From positions 7,006,001 through 7,070,000 of the forward strand of contig NZ_CP119520.1 in NCBI RefSeq assembly GCF_029223865.1: a stretch of DNA of 64,000 nucleotides, in the 5' to 3' direction. This document shows, in pieces, positions 51,672 through 61,750 of the stretch (positions are counted from its first letter, which is position 1; every line of letters begins with the position of its first letter). The position numbers were made by a program, and so were the translations under genes. Source of the stretch: Telluria mixta (GTDB taxonomy: Bacteria > Pseudomonadota > Gammaproteobacteria > Burkholderiales > Burkholderiaceae_D). The notes under the pieces are model-generated. The model did no database searches. It was not told the DNA's origin and saw only the letters and a program-made list of their open reading frames with translations.

Positions 51672-53702
51672 ATGGCCAAGCTCAACCACGTATTCGTCCA
51701 CCGCTTTTGCACCCGGATGGTGTCCCTGCATCGCACGACGAAAATCGCGCTGATGGTCACGGCCGATCTGATCGCATTGCCATTTTGTTTTCTGGCCGCG
51801 ATGCTCCTGCGCGGCGGCGATTTGAAACTCGCGTCCCATTACGGGCCCGGTTCTTATGTCCTCGTAGCGATCGTCACCATTGCGGCTTTTTTCATTTCGG
51901 ATCTTTATCGCGCCGTAATCCGTTTTATCGACCAGCGATTATTGAGCGCAACCGGCCTTGCCCTGGCAATTGCCGTTCTTTGCGCATATACCATCACATT
52001 TTCGGTGAATGAAGCGAATTTTCCACGCAGTGCTTTGGCAATTTACTGGTTTATCGCTTTTTCGTATGTCATTGCATCCCGCGTCGGCGTGCGCAATCTT
52101 CTGCGCACTCTGAACGGGAACCAGCGCGGCACGTCGGAAGTGGTCGCCATCTACGGCGCCGGAGAATCGGGCGCCCAACTGGCGCAGACGATGCGCAACA
52201 GCGACGAATATCGTCCGGTCTGCTTTTTCGACGACAAGCGCGCACTCAGTGAACGCACCATTGGCGGCCTCCGCGTTTTCCACACCGATCGCCTGGTGGA
52301 AACGGTCAAGGCCATGGGCATCCGCTCCATCGTGATCGCCATCCCGGCCGCGGCCCCCGGACGCCTGCGTGACATCATGCAGCGGCTGGCCCAGGCCGGG
52401 ATCAGCACCAAGATCCTGAGCCGTCTCGTCGACCTTGCCGACGACAAGGTCACGCCGCGCGAGAGCATCCGCGACCTGAAATTCGAAGACCTTCTCGGCC
52501 GCGCGCCGGTACCGCCTCGCCTCGACCTGTTCGCTCTCTGCGTACGCGCAAAAAACGTCATGGTGACGGGGGCCGGCGGCTCCATCGGGAGCGAGCTTTG
52601 TCGGCAGATCGCCACGCTGAGGCCCAGCCGGTTGCATCTGCTCGACCACTCCGAGTTTGCGCTATACACGGTCCGCCAGGAGATCGCCAATCGCTTTCCG
52701 GACGTCCCCGTCGAAGCACACCTGGGCTCCGTCTGCAATGCGGACCTGGTCGAACGCATCCTCCGCGACAATCGCGTCGACACCATTTACCACGCCGCCG
52801 CCTACAAGCACGTTCCCCTTGTCGAAACGAATATCGTCGAAGGCCTGCGCAACAACGTGATGGGCGCCCAGGTGGTCGCCACGGCTGCGGCAAGGCATGG
52901 CGTCGAAACCTGCGTGCTGATTTCAAGCGACAAGGCGGTGCGTCCGACCAACATCATGGGCGCCAGCAAGCGCATCGCAGAACTCATCTTCCAGGCAGCG
53001 GCCGCGAGACCCGGCACGGACACGACATTCTGCATGGTCCGCTTCGGGAACGTGCTGGGGTCGTCGGGTTCGGTGATTCCCCTGTTCCAACGCCAGATCG
53101 CACGCGGCGGCCCGGTCACCATCACGCACCCCGAGGTGTCGCGCTACTTCATGCTGATTCCCGAAGCGGCCCAGTTGGTGATCCAGGCAGGGGCGATGGC
53201 AAAGGGGGGCGACGTGTTCGTGCTCGACATGGGCGAGCCCGTACGTATCGTGGACCTCGCACGGACGCTGATCGCGTTGTCCGGCCTGACCGAGAAAACG
53301 CAGCAGAATCCGGGCGGGGACGTCGAAATCCGCTTTGTCGGCCTCTTCCCTGGCGAAAAGCTGCACGAGGAATTGCTGACCGACGGCGTCGTCTTCCCGA
53401 GCGAACACCCGCGCATCATGCGCATGAAAGAAAACGCCTTGCGGCCGAGCGTGCTGGACACCTTCATCAACTGCCTGATGATGGCCTGCGACACGCACGA
53501 ACGCGGCCTGATCGAAGGCATGGTCAAGGCCATCGTCACCGAATACAACCCCGGCCGGCATGCCGAAGGGCCCGTGTCGGCTCCATCTGCGGCGCCGGCT
53601 CCGGCCCCGGCTTCATCCCCGGCTGTTGCGACACAGGCCCCGATCGCTGCGCCGCAGGAACGTCTGGCCCTGATCAAGAAATTCGTGCCGTTCCGGATAT
53701 AG
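51672..53702 (+). CDS. wbpM: UDP-sugar 4,6-dehydratase, WbpM/CapD family
   Basis: Membrane-bound nucleotide-sugar dehydratase, 676 residues. Four transmembrane helices lie between residues 25 and 130. They are followed by a first Rossmann-like domain (VVAIYGAGESGAQLAQ) and then the catalytic SDR domain with TGAGGSIGSE near residue 297, HAAAYKHVPLVE (catalytic motif replacing YxxxK) and ISSDKAVRPTNIMGASK. WbpM turns UDP-GlcNAc into the 4-keto-6-deoxy intermediate for QuiNAc or FucNAc. The C-terminal tail is rich in Pro and Ala. It is the first gene of the polysaccharide locus. Confidence 0.95.
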   Translation: MAKLNHVFVHRFCTRMVSLHRTTKIALMVTADLIALPFCFLAAMLLRGGDLKLASHYGPGSYVLVAIVTIAAFFISDLYRAVIRFIDQRLLSATGLALAIAVLCAYTITFSVNEANFPRSALAIYWFIAFSYVIASRVGVRNLLRTLNGNQRGTSEVVAIYGAGESGAQLAQTMRNSDEYRPVCFFDDKRALSERTIGGLRVFHTDRLVETVKAMGIRSIVIAIPAAAPGRLRDIMQRLAQAGISTKILSRLVDLADDKVTPRESIRDLKFEDLLGRAPVPPRLDLFALCVRAKNVMVTGAGGSIGSELCRQIATLRPSRLHLLDHSEFALYTVRQEIANRFPDVPVEAHLGSVCNADLVERILRDNRVDTIYHAAAYKHVPLVETNIVEGLRNNVMGAQVVATAAARHGVETCVLISSDKAVRPTNIMGASKRIAELIFQAAAARPGTDTTFCMVRFGNVLGSSGSVIPLFQRQIARGGPVTITHPEVSRYFMLIPEAAQLVIQAGAMAKGGDVFVLDMGEPVRIVDLARTLIALSGLTEKTQQNPGGDVEIRFVGLFPGEKLHEELLTDGVVFPSEHPRIMRMKENALRPSVLDTFINCLMMACDTHERGLIEGMVKAIVTEYNPGRHAEGPVSAPSAAPAPAPASSPAVATQAPIAAPQERLALIKKFVPFRI

Positions 53703-53753
53703 GCGCGAAGACCTGAACGCCCCTTTTACCCAACCCGTTTGGCGAGGACACAC

Positions 53754-55082
53754 ATGCGTGACGAAAGCAAACCGGCTTATCTCGAACAGCTCACTACCCG
53801 TCTGAGTGAGCGCACTGCCCTCATCGGCATCATCGGCCTGGGCTATGTCGGCCTGCCGCTGACGCTACGCTATGCCGAAGCCGGCTTCCGCGTACTCGGG
53901 ATCGACATCGACGGCGGCAAGGTCGAGCGTCTCAACCGGGGTGAAAGCTACATCAACCACATCCCCGCTGCCGACATCGCACATGCGCGCAGCCACGGCT
54001 TCGAAGCGACCACCGATTTCACGCGCGCAGGCGAACCGGACGCATTGATCATCTGCGTGCCGACGCCGCTCAACCCGTATCGCGAACCCGACCTGTCCTT
54101 CGTCCTGGACACGACGGACGCTCTCCTGCCCTTCCTGCGCCCTGGGCAGGTACTGTCTTTGGAAAGTACCACGTACCCGGGTACCACCGACGAGGAACTC
54201 AAGCCGCGCCTCGAATCGCGCAGCTTCGTCATTGGACGCGACATGTTTCTCGTGTTCTCGCCGGAACGCGAGGACCCGGGCAATCCCGACTTCCACACCC
54301 GTACGATACCCAAGGTGTGCGGCGGCGTCACGCCGGCCTGTCTCGAAGCGGGGATCGCACTGTACAGCGCGGCAATCGACCGTGTCGTACCCGTCAGTTC
54401 AACCCGCGCGGCGGAGCTGACCAAGCTGCTGGAAAACATCCACCGGGCCGTCAACATCGGTCTCGTCAACGAGATGAAGATCATCGCGGACCGCATGAAG
54501 ATCGACATCCACGAGGTCATCCGCGCGGCCGCAACGAAACCCTTCGGCTTCACCCCTTATTACCCCGGGCCCGGTCTCGGCGGGCACTGCATCCCGATCG
54601 ACCCGTTTTATCTGACGTGGAAAGCACGCGAATACGGGCTGCACACGCGCTTCATCGAACTCGCCGGGGAAATCAACAGCGACATGCCCCACTGGGTCGT
54701 CAGCAAACTCGCCGATGCCCTGAACCAGCGCGGCAAAGCGGTCATGGGCAGCCGCGTGCTTGTCCTGGGCATCGCCTACAAAAAAGACGTCGAGGACATG
54801 CGGGAATCACCGTCCGTCGAACTGATGGAAATCCTGCGCGACAAAGGGGCGGTCGTCGACTATGCCGATCCACATGTACCCGTCTTTCCACGCATGCGCG
54901 AACACCACTTCGACCTGAAAAGCGTCGAACTCACCCCGCAGCGCATCGCTTCCTACGACGTCGTACTGCTGGCCACGGCACACTCCGCCTTCGACTACGA
55001 CCTTGTACGACAGTACGCCAGTCTCATCGTCGACACACGCGGCGTCTACCTCGCCGCCCTGCCGAACGTCGTAAAAGCCTGA
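53754..55082 (+). CDS. wbpA: UDP-N-acetyl-D-glucosamine 6-dehydrogenase
   Basis: Oxidises UDP-GlcNAc to UDP-GlcNAcA with NAD+, the first step to UDP-ManNAc3NAcA. The 442 residues have the NAD-binding [12 protein letters not shown], the [10 protein letters not shown] segment, and [12 protein letters not shown] holding the catalytic cysteine. C-terminal [12 protein letters not shown] is typical of the UDP-glucose/GDP-mannose dehydrogenase family. The ATG start was chosen by homology; a TTG five codons earlier is less likely. It starts 51 bp after wbpM and leads into wbpB 8 bp later. Confidence 0.95.
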   Translation: MRDESKPAYLEQLTTRLSERTALIGIIGLGYVGLPLTLRYAEAGFRVLGIDIDGGKVERLNRGESYINHIPAADIAHARSHGFEATTDFTRAGEPDALIICVPTPLNPYREPDLSFVLDTTDALLPFLRPGQVLSLESTTYPGTTDEELKPRLESRSFVIGRDMFLVFSPEREDPGNPDFHTRTIPKVCGGVTPACLEAGIALYSAAIDRVVPVSSTRAAELTKLLENIHRAVNIGLVNEMKIIADRMKIDIHEVIRAAATKPFGFTPYYPGPGLGGHCIPIDPFYLTWKAREYGLHTRFIELAGEINSDMPHWVVSKLADALNQRGKAVMGSRVLVLGIAYKKDVEDMRESPSVELMEILRDKGAVVDYADPHVPVFPRMREHHFDLKSVELTPQRIASYDVVLLATAHSAFDYDLVRQYASLIVDTRGVYLAALPNVVKA

Positions 55083-55090
55083 GGACCGCC

Positions 55091-56155
55091 ATGATGCGCC
55101 ACTATCCTGCTCCCATCCCGGACCGCAAGATCCGCTTCGCGCTGGTCGGTTGCGGCCGCATCGCCAACAACCACTTCGAGGCCCTGCGCAAGCACCACGA
55201 CCGCGCCGAGCTGGTTGGCGTCTGCGACGTCGACCCGCGTGCGCTCGACCGCGCGGTCGGGATGACCGGCGCCGAAGGCTATACCAGTCTCCAGGAGATG
55301 CTGCGCCGCGTGGACGCCGACATCGTCGTCGTCACCACGCCTTCCGGCCTGCATCCCGAGCAATCGATCCAGATCGCCAACAGCGGCCGGCACGTGATGA
55401 CTGAAAAGCCGATGGCGACCCGCTGGGAGGACGGCAAGCGCATGGTGGCCGCGGCCGACGCTGCCGGGGTACGCATGTTCGTGGTCAAGCAGAACCGCCG
55501 CAACGCCACCCTGCAGCTGCTCAAGCAGGCGGTCGACAAGAAGCGCTTCGGCCGCATCTATATGGTCAACCTGAACGTGTTCTGGACCCGCCCGCCCGAG
55601 TACTACCACAGCGCGAAGTGGCGCGGCACCTGGGAGTTCGACGGCGGCGCCTTCATGAACCAGGCCAGCCACTACGTCGACCTGATCGACTGGATCGTCG
55701 GCCCGGTCGAGAGCCTGCAGGCCTATACCGCTACCCTGGCGCGCGACATCGAGGTCGAGGACACCGGGGTACTCAGCCTGCGCTGGCGCAACGGCGCGCT
55801 GGGTTCGATGAACGTCACCATGCTGACTTACCCGCGCAACCTCGAAGGCTCGATCACGGTCCTGGGCGAGCACGGCACGGTGCGCATCGGCGGCGTGGCC
55901 GTGAACGAGATTCAGCAATGGGAATTCGCCACGTCCGATCCGGACGACGACAAGGTGCGCGACGCCAGCTATGAAACCACCTCGGTCTACGGCTTTGGCC
56001 ACCCGCTGTACTACGACAACGTGATCAAGGTACTGCGCGGCGAGGCGGAGCCCGAGACCGACGGACGCGAGGGCCTGAAATCGCTCGAAGTGCTGATCGC
56101 CGCCTACAAATCAGCGCGCGACGGCAAGCGCGTGGCCCTGCCGCTGGAGTACTGA
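55091..56155 (+). CDS. wbpB: UDP-GlcNAcA 3-oxidase (Gfo/Idh/MocA family)
   Basis: Oxidises C3 of UDP-N-acetylglucosaminuronate, acting with the aminotransferase WbpE. The 354 residues start with the NAD-binding [17 protein letters not shown], then [11 protein letters not shown] and [14 protein letters not shown] with the catalytic lysine. The C-terminal beta-sheet domain ([17 protein letters not shown]) is complete. It is very GC-rich compared with the genes further right. The stop is followed two bases later by the acetyltransferase start. Confidence 0.94.
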   Translation: MMRHYPAPIPDRKIRFALVGCGRIANNHFEALRKHHDRAELVGVCDVDPRALDRAVGMTGAEGYTSLQEMLRRVDADIVVVTTPSGLHPEQSIQIANSGRHVMTEKPMATRWEDGKRMVAAADAAGVRMFVVKQNRRNATLQLLKQAVDKKRFGRIYMVNLNVFWTRPPEYYHSAKWRGTWEFDGGAFMNQASHYVDLIDWIVGPVESLQAYTATLARDIEVEDTGVLSLRWRNGALGSMNVTMLTYPRNLEGSITVLGEHGTVRIGGVAVNEIQQWEFATSDPDDDKVRDASYETTSVYGFGHPLYYDNVIKVLRGEAEPETDGREGLKSLEVLIAAYKSARDGKRVALPLEY

Positions 56156-56157
56156 CC

Positions 56158-56766
56158 ATGAACGCTCCCTTCGACAGCAAGGCCGTCCACCCGAGCGCGA
56201 TCGTCGACGACGGCGCCGTGCTCGGTCCCGGCACGCGGGTCTGGCACTTCGCGCATGTCTGCGGCGGTGCCCGCATCGGCGCCGGCTGCTCGCTCGGCCA
56301 GAACGTTTTTGTGGGCAACGACGTCGTCATCGGGGACCGCGTCAAGATCCAGAACAACGTCTCCGTCTACGACGCGGTGACGCTCGAAGACGAAGTGTTC
56401 TGCGGCCCCAGCATGGTCTTCACGAACGTCTATAACCCGCGCGCCGGCATCGTCCGCAAGGATCAATACCGGCGCACCCTGGTCCGGCGCGGCGCCAGCA
56501 TCGGCGCCAACGCCACCATCGTCTGCGGCGTGACGATCGGTTCCTATGCCTTCATCGGCGCCGGCGCCGTGGTCAAGCGCGACGTGCCCGACTTCGCCCT
56601 GATGGCCGGCGTGCCGGCGCGCCAGGTCGGCTGGATCAGCCGTTTCGGCGAACGCCTGCCGCTGCCGCTGGCCGGCAACGGCGAGGCGGTCTGTCCCCAT
56701 ACCGGCGAATCGTACCTGCTGGTCGACGGCGTCTGCAGCATCGTTTCCACCCACTCCTGTCCCTGA
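56158..56766 (+). CDS. wbpD: UDP-GlcNAc3NA 3-N-acetyltransferase (hexapeptide repeat)
   Basis: Acetylates the 3-amino group made by WbpE, with acetyl-CoA as donor. The 202-residue protein is a left-handed beta-helix: [57 protein letters not shown] and [22 protein letters not shown]-terminal extension follows (residues 165-202), including [11 protein letters not shown]. The position between wbpB and wbpE matches the WbpA-B-E-D set of Pseudomonas and Bordetella. Confidence 0.93.
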   Translation: MNAPFDSKAVHPSAIVDDGAVLGPGTRVWHFAHVCGGARIGAGCSLGQNVFVGNDVVIGDRVKIQNNVSVYDAVTLEDEVFCGPSMVFTNVYNPRAGIVRKDQYRRTLVRRGASIGANATIVCGVTIGSYAFIGAGAVVKRDVPDFALMAGVPARQVGWISRFGERLPLPLAGNGEAVCPHTGESYLLVDGVCSIVSTHSCP

Positions 56767-56797
56767 ACCACACTGAATCGCGAACGGACCGATCACC

Positions 56798-57937
56798 ATG
56801 GAATTCATCGACCTCAAGTCCCAATATCAAGCATCGCGCGACCTGATCAATGGCCGCATCCAGGCTGTCCTCGACCATGGCCAGTACATCATGGGCCCCG
56901 AAGTGGCCGAACTCGAGGAGCGCCTGGCCCGGTACACAGGCGCCAGCCACTGCATCACCGTGGCCTCCGGGACGGAGGCGTTGCTGATTGCGCTGATGGC
57001 GCTGGGCGTGGGCCGCGGCGACGAAGTGATCACCACCCCCTTCACCTTCATTGCCACCGCCGAGGCCATCGTGCTGCTCGGGGCGACCCCGGTATTCGTC
57101 GACATCGATCCGGTCACCTGCAATATCGCGCCGGGGCTGATCGAAGAGAAGATCACGGCGCGCACCCGGGCGATCATCCCCGTGTCCCTGTACGGACAGC
57201 CGGCGGACATGGACGAGATCAATGCGATCGCCCTGCGCCACGGTCTCACCGTCATCGAGGACGCCGCCCAGAGCTTCGGCGCCACCTACCGCGGCAGACA
57301 AAGCTGCAACCTGTCCGCGATCGGCTGCACCAGCTTCTTTCCCAGCAAGCCGCTCGGCTGCTATGGCGATGGGGGTGCCCTGTTCACCAGTGACGACGAG
57401 CTGGCCAAGGCCATGCGCGAAATCCGCGTGCACGGGCAGTCGAAGCGCTACGTGCACACCCGCATCGGCGTTGGCGGCCGCATGGACACCCTGCAGTGCG
57501 CAATCGTGCTGGCCAAGCTGGAGCTGTTCGACTGGGAATTGCAGCAACGCCAGCGCGCCGCCGCCGTCTACGATTCGCTGTTGCTCGACGGGGACACGGA
57601 AGTCCGTCCTGTCGGCCGGCGGGATGACCGCACCAGCGTCTACGCCCAGTACACCGTGGTACTGGAACAGCGCGATGTGCTGCAGGCGGCGCTGCTCCGG
57701 GCCGGGATTCCGACCGCCATCCATTACCCGGTCCCCATCCACCGCCAGCCTGCGTATGCATCGCCGGGCTCAACGGATGCCTGTCCGGTTTCCGTCGAGA
57801 TGGCAGGAAAAGTGATGAGCCTGCCGATGGGCCCCTATCTGTCGACGGCGAATGCGCAACAGGTTGCCACTGTATTGCTGACCGCCGCGGACGTCACCCG
57901 ACGCAGCAGCTCGGACCCCGTGGCATTGCCGGAGTAG
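56798..57937 (+). CDS. wbpE: UDP-3-oxo-GlcNAcA aminotransferase (DegT/DnrJ/EryC1)
   Basis: PLP-dependent aminotransferase placing an amino group on C3 of the 3-keto sugar from WbpB, using glutamate. The 379 residues show the family pattern: FIDLKSQYQASRDLINGRIQ, GTEALLIALMALGVGRGDEV, EDAAQSFGA and FFPSKPLGCYGDGGAL with the PLP lysine. VHGQSKRYVHTRIGVGGRMD follows. It begins 31 bp after wbpD and is followed 27 bp later by a glycosyltransferase gene. Confidence 0.95.
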   Translation: MEFIDLKSQYQASRDLINGRIQAVLDHGQYIMGPEVAELEERLARYTGASHCITVASGTEALLIALMALGVGRGDEVITTPFTFIATAEAIVLLGATPVFVDIDPVTCNIAPGLIEEKITARTRAIIPVSLYGQPADMDEINAIALRHGLTVIEDAAQSFGATYRGRQSCNLSAIGCTSFFPSKPLGCYGDGGALFTSDDELAKAMREIRVHGQSKRYVHTRIGVGGRMDTLQCAIVLAKLELFDWELQQRQRAAAVYDSLLLDGDTEVRPVGRRDDRTSVYAQYTVVLEQRDVLQAALLRAGIPTAIHYPVPIHRQPAYASPGSTDACPVSVEMAGKVMSLPMGPYLSTANAQQVATVLLTAADVTRRSSSDPVALPE

Positions 57938-57964
57938 GCCGTTCACGCAGAAGGATGCCCCACA

Positions 57965-59095
57965 ATGTGCAAGATCGTGCATCTCACATCAGCCCACCCT
58001 CGCAACGACACGCGCATCTTCATCAAGCAGTGTCGGACCCTGGCCGCGCACGGGTATGACGTGACCCTGGTCGTTGCCGACGGCCTGGGTGACGAACAAC
58101 GCGATGGGGTATCGATCACCGATGTTGGGTGCCTGCGTGGCCGCGTCAAGCGCGTCCTGACGACCACGCACCGCGTCGGCGACAAGGCGATCGCTCTCGA
58201 TGCAGATATCTATCAACTGCATGATCCCGAGCTGCTCCTCGTCGGATTGCGGCTCAAGCGGCGCGGCAAGAAGGTCATCTTCGACTCGCATGAGGATGTT
58301 GCGCGCCAGCTCCTGGGCAAGCCATACCTGGGCCCTTTGTCGCGCATGATGCTGTCCTCCGCCTATTCGGCTGTGGAGCGGCATGCCTGCTCGCGCTTCG
58401 ACGGGATCATCACCGCAACCCCGTTCATCAGAGACAATTTCCTCAAGATTCATCCCCTCACTGTCGACGTCAACAATTTCCCCATGGTGGGAGAACTCGA
58501 TGGCGGCGGACCATGGGAAAACAAGCAGGCCGAGGTCTGCTATGTCGGCGGTATCGGCGGTATCCGCGGCATCCGCGAACTGGTCCAGGCGGGTCAATTC
58601 CTGGACTCGGCGGCACGGGTGAACCTGGTCGGGACGTTTTCCGAACCGTCGGTCGAGGCGGAAGTGAAGGCCAGCCCTGGATGGCGGCGCGTGAATGCGC
58701 ATGGTTTCCTCGACCGCCGGGGTGTGCGTGAAGTGATGAAGCGTTCCCTGGCGGGCATCGTGACCTTTCATCCGCTCCCGAACCACCTGGATTCCCACCC
58801 GACCAAGATGTTCGAGTACATGTCGTCCGGTATTCCCGTGATCGCCTCGAATTTCCCGCTCTGGCGCGACATCATCGAAGGCAATCAGTGCGGGATCTGC
58901 GTCGACCCGCTCGATCCTAAAGCGATCGCAGCCGCGATCGATTACGTTGTGACCCATCCACAGGCCGCGCAGGCAATGGGCGAAAACGGCCGCCGGGCCG
59001 TGCTGGAGAAGTACAACTGGACCGTCCAGGCAAACAGGCTGACCGACTTCTACGGAGCGATATCCCATGACAGGCAAGCTTTCGCAGCTGTTTAA
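57965..59095 (+). CDS. Glycosyltransferase family 4
   Basis: GT-B glycosyltransferase of 376 residues, cytoplasmic face of the inner membrane. The N-terminal domain has VHLTSAHPRNDTRIFIKQC and YQLHDPELLLVGL. The C-terminal donor site is VTFHPLPNHLDSHPTKMFEYMSS split over two motifs (HPLPNH and PTKMFEY), then GIPVIAS and the terminal VLEKYNW. The SHPTK-EY pattern is typical of the WbpH/WbpY-like branch of GT4. Acceptor and donor are not known; UDP-ManNAc3NAcA is a candidate donor given the neighbours. It overlaps the next gene by 29 bp. Confidence 0.88.
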   Translation: MCKIVHLTSAHPRNDTRIFIKQCRTLAAHGYDVTLVVADGLGDEQRDGVSITDVGCLRGRVKRVLTTTHRVGDKAIALDADIYQLHDPELLLVGLRLKRRGKKVIFDSHEDVARQLLGKPYLGPLSRMMLSSAYSAVERHACSRFDGIITATPFIRDNFLKIHPLTVDVNNFPMVGELDGGGPWENKQAEVCYVGGIGGIRGIRELVQAGQFLDSAARVNLVGTFSEPSVEAEVKASPGWRRVNAHGFLDRRGVREVMKRSLAGIVTFHPLPNHLDSHPTKMFEYMSSGIPVIASNFPLWRDIIEGNQCGICVDPLDPKAIAAAIDYVVTHPQAAQAMGENGRRAVLEKYNWTVQANRLTDFYGAISHDRQAFAAV

Positions 59096-59762
59096 TCTGG
59101 CGCTCGACATCAGCAAACTCCCCGTCGCACGCCTCGAATTTCGATTGGACCTGAATCCGGATGCGGTGCGGCGCATGCACGCCCATTTCACCAAGCCTCA
59201 CCCGAAGTACAAAATCTTCCAGAACAAATCGTTAGGCGCGGCGCTGGTCGACCTGAAGCGCTTTGCCAACCCCGAAACGTATATGGAGAACGTGAAGGGT
59301 CGAAACTCGGCGGCCTACCACGCCAGGAAGGCCAGGTCGCGCGGCTACACGGTCGTAGAGATCGACAAGAACGATTTCGTGGAGGACATCCATGAGATCA
59401 ACACTTCGCTCGATCAGCGCCAGGGCCGGCCGATGCCCGAGGCATATCGGCAAAAACAGGCTCAGTTTATCGTGGAAAAAAATTACAAGTATTTTGGGGT
59501 GTTAAATCCCGCTGGAAAACTGACGGCCTACAGTGACGTCGGGTTGTTCGGCAATTTTGTCGCCTTCGATCGCCTGCTCGGCCTGCGCAACAATGACGGC
59601 GCCATGCACCTGATGGTGACGGAGATTATCTGCAGGATGATCGAGACCCACGCCTACGGCTACCTCATGTATGACACGTTCTTCGGTGCCAGTCCCGGGC
59701 TCAGGACCTTCAAGACGATGCTCGGTTTCGAACCCTATCGCGCGAAATATTCACTCCAATGA
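59067..59762 (+). CDS. Putative acyl/aminoacyltransferase of GNAT-like fold, unknown
   Basis: A 231-residue protein with no confidently recognised family. The centre (NSAAYHARKARSRGYTVVEI, then DIHEINTSLDQRQGRPMPE) and the C-terminal MYDTFFGASPGLRTFKTMLG have the feel of a GNAT or FemAB-type acyltransferase domain: a long helix, strands, then a GLxxFK helix. It might acylate a sugar or amino-sugar of the polymer. Base composition is lower in G and C than wbpA-E, a sign of a different origin. It overlaps the GT4 gene by 29 bp and the next gene by 4 bp. Confidence 0.7.
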   Translation: MTGKLSQLFNLALDISKLPVARLEFRLDLNPDAVRRMHAHFTKPHPKYKIFQNKSLGAALVDLKRFANPETYMENVKGRNSAAYHARKARSRGYTVVEIDKNDFVEDIHEINTSLDQRQGRPMPEAYRQKQAQFIVEKNYKYFGVLNPAGKLTAYSDVGLFGNFVAFDRLLGLRNNDGAMHLMVTEIICRMIETHAYGYLMYDTFFGASPGLRTFKTMLGFEPYRAKYSLQ

Positions 59763-60538
59763 CTACCTTACTAAGGCGCATCTACAGCGATTATGGGATG
59801 CCGTCGCGCCTGCGTACGCACGAAAAACTGATTTGTGCCGCCAGGGACGCCGGCTATATCCAGACCTCGCTCCGGGATTTCCTCGACCGTACACGGACCG
59901 GCCACTCGGCGGCCTCGACAGTCATCGTGCACAGGCATGACATCGATACGGACCTGCGCACGACCAGGAAATTATTCGAGATGGAGAGAAGGTATGGCAT
60001 CAAGGCGAGCTATTACTTCCGATTGTCGACGCTTGATTTTGGCCTGATGCGTGAAATTGAAGACTACGGCAGCGAGGCCAGCTACCACTACGAAGAAGTG
60101 GCATCTTTCGCCAAGAAGAACAAGATCAAGGATCCTGCCCTCGTGCGGGATCGTCTTCCCGAAATCAGGAATGTCTTTCGCAACAACTTCCAGTGGTTCG
60201 AGCAGCAGCTCGGAAAAAAGCTTCGCACCGTCGCCGGCCATGGGGACTTCGCGAACCGCCGCCTGAAGGTGAACAATACGGAGATTCTCGCCGACGACCA
60301 GTTGCGCGAAGAATGCGGCATCGAGTGCGAGGCCTACGACCGCTTCCTGCTCGACCACATCGACATGTATATCGTGGATCGGCCGCCTCCACAATATTAC
60401 TGGCCGACCTCTCCCCTGAATGTGGTCGCCGCACACCGCAGCTTTTGTCTCGTGACCCACCCGCGGCAGTTTGAAACGAATTGGAAGGAAAACACCAAGG
60501 ACAATCTTTTCCGCTTTTATGAAGCTGTGACCTGGTAA
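59759..60538 (+). CDS. NodB-like polysaccharide deacetylase-related protein (WbmS type)
   Basis: A 259-residue protein with a divergent polysaccharide-deacetylase fold. The metal-binding HRHDIDTDL motif (about residues 57-65, aspartate pair D60/D62) opens the barrel, a SEASYHYEE segment supplies histidine later, and TVAGHGDFANRRL and VVAAHRSFCLVTHP follow. Homologues sit in Bordetella O-antigen loci (WbmS). It probably removes an acetyl group from a sugar of the growing polymer or its precursor. The start overlaps the previous stop (ATGA). The composition is lower in GC, as for its neighbour. Confidence 0.75.
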   Translation: MTTLLRRIYSDYGMPSRLRTHEKLICAARDAGYIQTSLRDFLDRTRTGHSAASTVIVHRHDIDTDLRTTRKLFEMERRYGIKASYYFRLSTLDFGLMREIEDYGSEASYHYEEVASFAKKNKIKDPALVRDRLPEIRNVFRNNFQWFEQQLGKKLRTVAGHGDFANRRLKVNNTEILADDQLREECGIECEAYDRFLLDHIDMYIVDRPPPQYYWPTSPLNVVAAHRSFCLVTHPRQFETNWKENTKDNLFRFYEAVTW

Positions 60539-60575
60539 GCCTCGCCCCCACTCAACCGGCAAGCAAAAAAAGCTC

Positions 60576-61685
60576 ATGAATCCAAAGAAAATCGTCACAG
60601 TGATCGGCGCCCGCCCCCAATTCATCAAGGCGAGTGCCGTCTCCGCCGTCCTCGCCGAGTCCGACCAACTTCGTGAAATCGTCGTGCACACGGGCCAGCA
60701 CTTCGACACCAACATGTCGGATGTCTTTTTTTCAGAGCTGGGGATGATGCCGCCCGCTTATCAATGCGGGATTCACGGCGGCACGCATGGGGACATGACT
60801 GGACGCATGTTGATCGACATTGAAAAAATATTGTTCCACGAAAAGCCCGATGCCGTCCTGGTATATGGCGATACCAATTCCACGCTTGCAGCATCCTTGG
60901 CGGCGATCAAGTTGCACATCCCGATCGCGCACGTCGAAGCAGGTTTGCGTTCTTTTAACATGAGATCCCCGGAAGAGGTCAACCGCATTCTCACAGACCG
61001 GGTCTCGCGCTGGCTTTTCACACCCAACCATGTGGCCGGCGTGCATTTGCTGGACGAAGGGGCCAGCCCCGGTCGGATTCATCAGGTTGGCGACGTCATG
61101 CTCGATGTCGCGCTTCGGCATGGCGCACGGGTCACGCCAGACGGGGGCGTACTGGCCCGACTGCGGGACAAGCACGGCGTCCGGGCTGGCGAGTATTGTC
61201 TGGCCACCATTCACCGCGCAGAGAATACCGACGATCCCGTCAGAGTTACGACGATTGTCGACGCCCTTACGCATTTCGCCAGGGATATCCAAATAGTGAT
61301 GCCCCTGCATCCCCGGACACGCACCACCCTCGCGGAACAGGGCAAATTGCAGGCATTGCAGGACGCAGTGGTCCTGCTGGATCCACTGGGTTATCTGGCG
61401 ATGGTGCAGTTGGAGAAGCACGCTGCGATCATTGCTACCGATTCCGGTGGTGTACAGAAAGAAGCCTTTTTCTATCGAGTTCCCTGTGTAACCTTACGGA
61501 ACGAAACCGAATGGACAGAGTTGGTGGACGCCGGGTGGAACCGGCTGGCGCCACCGGTCGATGCCACCTCGGTGCTGCAGTCGCTGCGTGCCGGCCTTGG
61601 AAGTATCGGCGACGACATTGCCCCTTATGGCTCGGGGGACGCCGCAGTCCGGATCGTGCAACGTCTATCGAACGAGCTTGCCTGA
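60576..61685 (+). CDS. wbpI: UDP-GlcNAc3NAcA 2-epimerase (non-hydrolysing)
   Basis: Epimerises C2 of UDP-2,3-diacetamido-glucuronate to give UDP-ManNAc3NAcA, the last step of the WbpA-B-E-D-I pathway. The 369 residues begin VIGARPQFIKASAVSA; further landmarks are VVHTGQHFDTNMSD, VYGDTNSTLA, HVEAGLRSF and ATDSGGVQKEAF. Family members that act on UDP-GlcNAc look alike, so the assignment to the diacetamido substrate rests on the other four pathway genes nearby. It begins 37 bp after the deacetylase-like gene. Confidence 0.92.
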   Translation: MNPKKIVTVIGARPQFIKASAVSAVLAESDQLREIVVHTGQHFDTNMSDVFFSELGMMPPAYQCGIHGGTHGDMTGRMLIDIEKILFHEKPDAVLVYGDTNSTLAASLAAIKLHIPIAHVEAGLRSFNMRSPEEVNRILTDRVSRWLFTPNHVAGVHLLDEGASPGRIHQVGDVMLDVALRHGARVTPDGGVLARLRDKHGVRAGEYCLATIHRAENTDDPVRVTTIVDALTHFARDIQIVMPLHPRTRTTLAEQGKLQALQDAVVLLDPLGYLAMVQLEKHAAIIATDSGGVQKEAFFYRVPCVTLRNETEWTELVDAGWNRLAPPVDATSVLQSLRAGLGSIGDDIAPYGSGDAAVRIVQRLSNELA

Positions 61686-61750
61686 ACCGCCGGCACTCTG
61701 CCTGGCAGGGCGACGCCAGAGCGGCGTCGACCGACATCACGGAGGTACGC

